A stretch of 18,018 bases of DNA from contig JAZSPM010000009.1 of the NCBI GenBank assembly GCA_045537455.1, positions 1 through 18,018 on the forward strand, in the 5' to 3' direction. The position numbers and the translations under genes were made by a program. This DNA comes from Ornithomonoglobus_A sp045537455 (GTDB lineage: Bacteria; Bacillota; Clostridia; UBA1381). The notes under the pieces are model-generated. The model was not told the DNA's origin, ran no database searches, and worked only from the letters and a program-made list of their open reading frames with translations. Below are positions 14,911 through 18,018 of this stretch, in pieces (position 1 is the first letter of the stretch; each line of letters opens with the position of its first letter).

Positions 14911-15666
14911 ATGGATATCATACAGAGTTTTTATGATAATTTAGCTTCACAATATGATAAACTTTTTCTTGATTGGCAATCCGCAACAAAAGAACAAGCT
15001 TTAATCTTGGATAAATTATTTGAACATAATGGATATGGTAATCAGTCTAAAATTCTTGATTGTGCTTGTGGTATCGGAACGCAGTCAATAGGGCTTGCTT
15101 CTATGGGATATAATGTAACCGCTTCTGATATAAGCGATGGCGAGCTTGAAGAGGCAAGAATGCGAGCTATGAAAAACAATGTAAAGATTTGTTTTAAAAA
15201 AGCTGACTTTCGAATGTTATCCAAAACCTTTTCACAAGAGTTTGACATTATTATCGCTATGGATAATGCTTTGCCACATATGCTTACAAAGAGTGATTTG
15301 GAAATTGCTATCAAGAGTATAACAAGTCAATTAGCGACTAACGGTATGTTTGTTGCAAGCATCAGAGATTATGATGTTTTGCTTGAAAATAAGCCACCAT
15401 ATTCTGCACCATATATACATAAGACAGAAAAAGGGCAAAGAGTATCATTTCAAACTTGGAGTTGGGATGGTGACTGTTACAAACTTATTCAGTATATTAT
15501 TGAAGATGAAGAAACACTAAAAACAAATAAATTTGAATGTGAATATAGGGCTGTTCGGAGAGAAGAACTCACAAATATACTTCTTTCTAATGGTTGTAGT
15601 AGTGTGGTATGGAAAATTCCTGAAGAAACAGGTTTTTACCAGCCAATTATAATTGCAAAGAAATAA
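14911..15666 (+). CDS. Class I SAM-dependent methyltransferase
   Basis: A Rossmann-fold SAM methyltransferase of 251 residues. Motif I is ILDCACGIGTQSIGLASMG (48-66), followed by an acidic residue for the ribose at D73 (TASDIS), KKADFRML (96-103) and a motif IV-like FDIIIAMDNALPHM (111-124). The overall pattern, including VASIRDYD, resembles small-molecule methyltransferases of the glycine/sarcosine N-methyltransferase type; the substrate cannot be assigned. The ATG is preceded by GAGAAGGGA. Glutamine codons are 7 CAA to 5 CAG, whereas sigH uses CAG for all six and hydF for seven of eight. This suggests a more recent arrival. It has its own promoter and is followed by hydF after 19 nt. Confidence 0.85.
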   Translation: MDIIQSFYDNLASQYDKLFLDWQSATKEQALILDKLFEHNGYGNQSKILDCACGIGTQSIGLASMGYNVTASDISDGELEEARMRAMKNNVKICFKKADFRMLSKTFSQEFDIIIAMDNALPHMLTKSDLEIAIKSITSQLATNGMFVASIRDYDVLLENKPPYSAPYIHKTEKGQRVSFQTWSWDGDCYKLIQYIIEDEETLKTNKFECEYRAVRREELTNILLSNGCSSVVWKIPEETGFYQPIIIAKK

Positions 15667-15685
15667 TTTTTTGGAGCTGATTAAT

Positions 15686-16873
15686 ATGAGTTTAAATAAT
15701 ACACCCTCTGCAAATCGCTTGCATATAGGCTTTTTCGGCAGGCGAAATGCAGGTAAATCAAGCCTTGTAAATGCGATTACAGGTCAGGAGCTTGCTGTTG
15801 TTTCAGACACAAAAGGAACAACAACCGACCCCGTAACAAAAGCAATGGAGCTTTTACCACTCGGTCCCGTTCTGATTATCGACACTCCCGGCTTTGACGA
15901 TGAAGGAAATTTAGGAGCAATGCGTGTTGAACGAACAAAACGCATTCTTAACAAAACTGATATTGCTGTTCTTGTCGTTGACGCAACTGATGATATTGCG
16001 GAATGTGACAAAGAGCTTATTGATATTTTTAAATCAAAAAATATACCTTATCTTATCGCATATAACAAATCGGACATTGCAAATTTATCCGATAATGATA
16101 AGCTTTATGTGAGTGCATTAACAGGAGAAGGAATAAACGAATTAAAAGAAAAAGTAGCTTCGTTAAAGCCCAATAACACAGACAAGCCTATTGCAAGAGA
16201 TTTAATAAATCCGCTTGATACGGTTATACTTATAACTCCAATCGACAGCTCTGCTCCGAAAGGAAGAATTATTCTTCCGCAGCAGCAGACATTAAGAGAT
16301 TTACTTGACGCAGGAGCTATCACTACAGTAGTAAAAGAAACCGAGCTTAAACAGGCTTTGTCGGTGCTTGCAAAAAAGCCTGCTCTTGTTATAACAGACA
16401 GTCAGGTGTTCGGGCGTGTTTCAAAAGAACTGCCTGAGGATATTCCGCTTACGTCATTCTCGATTTTAATGGCACGCTACAAGGGTTTTCTTGAAACAGC
16501 CGTAAAAGGTGCAGCGGCTATTGACAAGCTAAAAAACGGTGACACTGTTCTTATATGCGAAGGCTGTACACACCACCGTCAATGCGGAGATATCGGTTCT
16601 GTTAAAATCCCTATGTGGCTTAAAAAGCACACAGGTGCGGAGCTTAAAATAAAAAACACCTCAGGGATGGATTTCCCCGAGGATTTATCACCGTATTCAC
16701 TTATAATTCACTGCGGTGGCTGTATGCTTAATGAACGTGAAGTTACCTATAGAATGAACTGTGCCATTGACAGTAACATTCCGTTTACTAATTACGGAAC
16801 TGCAATCGCTCACATGAACGGTATATTAAAACGAAGCCTTGAGCCTATTCCGCAGGGTTCCGATATGCTTTGA
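15686..16873 (+). CDS. hydF: [FeFe]-hydrogenase H-cluster maturation GTPase
   Basis: HydF is the scaffold GTPase on which HydE and HydG build the two-iron subcluster before its transfer to the apo-hydrogenase. The 395-residue product has an N-terminal TrmE/Era-like GTPase domain with G1 GRRNAGKS (18-25), G2 Thr in KGTTTDP, G3 DTPG (66-69) and G4 NKSD (127-130). A dimerisation domain follows, then a C-terminal [4Fe-4S] domain with CTH (294-296) and HCGGC (342-346), matching the family's CxH...HCxxC pattern. I chose the ATG at 15686, with GGAG 9 nt upstream; an in-frame TTG at 15653 would overlap the methyltransferase and has no good ribosome site. hydE, hydG and the hydrogenase are not in the window. 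Its 3' end overlaps the pseudouridine synthase by 29 bp. Confidence 0.95.
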   Translation: MSLNNTPSANRLHIGFFGRRNAGKSSLVNAITGQELAVVSDTKGTTTDPVTKAMELLPLGPVLIIDTPGFDDEGNLGAMRVERTKRILNKTDIAVLVVDATDDIAECDKELIDIFKSKNIPYLIAYNKSDIANLSDNDKLYVSALTGEGINELKEKVASLKPNNTDKPIARDLINPLDTVILITPIDSSAPKGRIILPQQQTLRDLLDAGAITTVVKETELKQALSVLAKKPALVITDSQVFGRVSKELPEDIPLTSFSILMARYKGFLETAVKGAAAIDKLKNGDTVLICEGCTHHRQCGDIGSVKIPMWLKKHTGAELKIKNTSGMDFPEDLSPYSLIIHCGGCMLNEREVTYRMNCAIDSNIPFTNYGTAIAHMNGILKRSLEPIPQGSDML

Positions 16874-17750
16874 GAAAATTCTGCATATCCTCTGCCATAG
16901 GAATACTGAACTCTAATTTTTCTCCGCTTACGGGATGAATCAGGCTTATGTAAGAAGAATGCAGTGCAGTTCTTAAAAAGCCGTCCTCAGTACCGTAAAG
17001 CCAGTCACCCAAAAGAGGATGCCCGATATGCGACATATGCACTCTTATCTGATGAGTTCTTCCGGTTTCGAGCAGTAATTCAATAACCGTATATTTATCA
17101 AAGCTTTCAACAGGGCGGTAATGCGTTACGGCGTATTGACCGTCCTTTGTTATACATCGCTGTATGATGCTTTCATCAACTCTACCTATTGGAGCATCAA
17201 CCGTTCCGGCTTCCTTTATTTCTCCTTCAACAATCGCCATGTAACGGCGTTCAAAGCTCTCATGAAGTGTCTTGCATAGTCTGTCATGTGCATGGCTGTT
17301 CTTTGCAATACACATAAGCCCCGATGTGTCTTTATCAAGTCTGTTCACAGCCCGAAACGTCCGTTCCTCGCCCTTTTGTTCAAAATAATACATAATTCCG
17401 TTTGCAAGAGTATCGTCAAAATGCCGTTGTGACGGATGTGTTGCAATCCCTGCAGGCTTGTTTACAATCATAATATCCTCGTCCTCATAAACTATTTCAA
17501 AATCAATTTTTACAGGGACTATAAATTCAGATTTACCCTCAGTTATTGTAAGCCTTAAAACATCTCCGTTTTGAAGAATATAATTAACGTGTTTTCGCTC
17601 ACCATTTACAACTATTCCGTCCTCTGTTGCTTTTAGCCTTTTTATCAGCTCCGAGGACATATTAAAATGCTTTTTCATAACGGTCTTTATGTCCACTGAT
17701 GCATATTCATCTGTAACTGTATATTCAAATATTCGTTTTATGGGAATCAC
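16845..17750 (-). CDS. RluA-family RNA pseudouridine synthase
   Basis: Isomerises uridine to pseudouridine in rRNA or tRNA. The 301-residue protein has an N-terminal S4-like RNA-binding domain (about 12-75), then the synthase domain with IVNKPAGIATHPS (95-107), the catalytic motif NRLDKDTSGL (136-145; Asp139 is the nucleophile) and ETGRTHQIRVHMSHIGHPLLGD. The target site (RluA, RluC or RluD type) cannot be assigned by eye. The start is uncertain. The GTG at 17750 directly abuts AAGAG, with no spacing. Codon 4, ATA at 17741, lies 8 nt after GAGG and at the point where homologs often begin with Met, giving KRIFEYTV as the next residues. The gene is convergent with hydF and overlaps it by 29 bp. 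A structured non-coding stretch lies upstream. Confidence 0.92.
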   Translation of the reverse strand: MIPIKRIFEYTVTDEYASVDIKTVMKKHFNMSSELIKRLKATEDGIVVNGERKHVNYILQNGDVLRLTITEGKSEFIVPVKIDFEIVYEDEDIMIVNKPAGIATHPSQRHFDDTLANGIMYYFEQKGEERTFRAVNRLDKDTSGLMCIAKNSHAHDRLCKTLHESFERRYMAIVEGEIKEAGTVDAPIGRVDESIIQRCITKDGQYAVTHYRPVESFDKYTVIELLLETGRTHQIRVHMSHIGHPLLGDWLYGTEDGFLRTALHSSYISLIHPVSGEKLEFSIPMAEDMQNFLKAYRNPAE

Positions 17751-17774
17751 CTCTTAAAAAATTATTGTTTATAT

Positions 17775-17864
17775 GCGGGGACTCAGTTACCGTCTTTGCA
17801 ACGCTACGCAAACTTGCAGTTTGCTATGCTACAACGCTGATGCGTTGTTTGCCTGCACCCCTGC
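17775..17864. repeat. Multi-hairpin non-coding unit upstream of the pseudouridine synthase
   Basis: An outer pair GCGGGG (17775-17780) / CCCCTGC (17858-17864) encloses two perfect hairpins: GCAAAC / GTTTGC (17808-17813 / 17819-17824) and ACAACGC / GCGTTGT (17831-17837 / 17842-17848). A second copy of CAACGC (17799-17804) could pair with GCGTTG in competition. On the minus strand this would lie in the leader of the pseudouridine synthase gene. It may be a structured RNA or an interspersed repeat. I know no riboswitch family that it matches. Confidence 0.5.
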
Positions 17865-17892
17865 TATTTTGGTAGAGCATTAACGCTCATTC

Positions 17893-17996
17893 TAAGAGCA
17901 ATTATATATTGTTCACTAAATTTGCGTACTTCGGCACCGCCTTTGGCGACATACCTCGTCCGAAAAAATTTAGTTCTCAATACATAAAAGCTCTTA
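17893..17996. repeat. 104-bp nested palindrome, MITE-like
   Basis: Nested arms pair across the element: TAAGAGC (17893-17899) with GCTCTTA (17990-17996), TATTG (17907-17911) with CAATA (17978-17982), ACTAAATTT (17915-17923) with AAATTTAGT (17966-17974), and TTCGG (17930-17934) with CCGAA (17960-17964). A terminal CGCC-TTT-GGCG hairpin (17938-17948) lies inside. CATTC occurs at both outer borders (17888-17892 and 17998-18002), like a short target duplication. There is no coding capacity. It is possibly a miniature inverted-repeat element or BOX-like repeat. Confidence 0.6.
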
Positions 17997-18018
17997 TCAT
18001 TCGCTGCCTATGAACAGA

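Noticed and set aside
15653..15685. TTG start for hydF, 11 codons upstream
   Set aside because: It lies inside the methyltransferase end, without a ribosome site; the ATG at 15686 has GGAG at a proper distance.
1..18018. CRISPR array, tRNA, rRNA, prophage or defence island
   Set aside because: No regularly spaced direct repeats, cloverleaf pattern, integrase, transposase or defence domains were seen on either strand; the genes are conserved housekeeping genes.

Overview
The window is AT-rich chromosomal DNA from a low-GC Gram-positive anaerobe, most likely a gut-type member of the class Clostridia (Oscillospirales-like). Support comes from a SigH-type sporulation sigma factor, WhiA/YvcK/RapZ/HPr kinase in one gene string, a solo DnaE-type polymerase III alpha gene followed by pfkA, the [FeFe]-hydrogenase maturase HydF, and strong Shine-Dalgarno sites before nearly every gene. 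Nearly all of it is conserved housekeeping DNA. I see no phage, CRISPR array, transposase, rRNA or tRNA.

Layout. 1-293 is non-coding, with palindromic repeat-like sequence and a probable terminator for the leftward genes. 294-10484 is a leftward block. Its first part is a tight seven-gene operon, hprK - PHP phosphatase (YcdX-like) - murB - rapZ - yvcK - whiA - dnaE, with gaps of 4 to 30 nt. A 139-bp gap with a possible promoter then leads to a 62-codon gene and pfkA. 10485-10753 is a divergent promoter region with a 17-bp-spaced promoter on each strand. 10754-14744 runs rightward: rpmB (terminator), murA (terminator), a WalJ/YycJ-like metallo-beta-lactamase-fold protein and rlmH with ATGA overlap (terminator), then sigH and a small eight-cysteine zinc-ribbon protein (terminator). 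14787-16873 holds a methyltransferase with its own promoter, followed 19 nt later by hydF. A leftward RluA-type pseudouridine synthase overlaps the end of hydF tail-to-tail by 29 bp. 17751-18018 is non-coding and full of inverted repeats.

How the genes fit together. PfkA makes fructose-1,6-bisphosphate, the classical activator of the HPr kinase encoded at the head of the leftward block. MurA and MurB catalyse the two successive steps that turn UDP-GlcNAc into UDP-MurNAc. YvcK and RapZ family members sense UDP-GlcNAc and amino-sugar status respectively. The core of the window therefore couples glycolytic flux to cell-wall precursor synthesis, with WhiA (cell division/chromosome) and DnaE (replication) on the same transcript.

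I did not find a clearly new multi-gene system. The points most worth following up are non-coding: a 17-bp perfect inverted repeat abutting the murA promoter, a 104-bp nested palindrome and a 90-bp multi-hairpin unit upstream of the pseudouridine synthase, and an apparent AUA start codon in that gene. The methyltransferase also has foreign-looking codon use.
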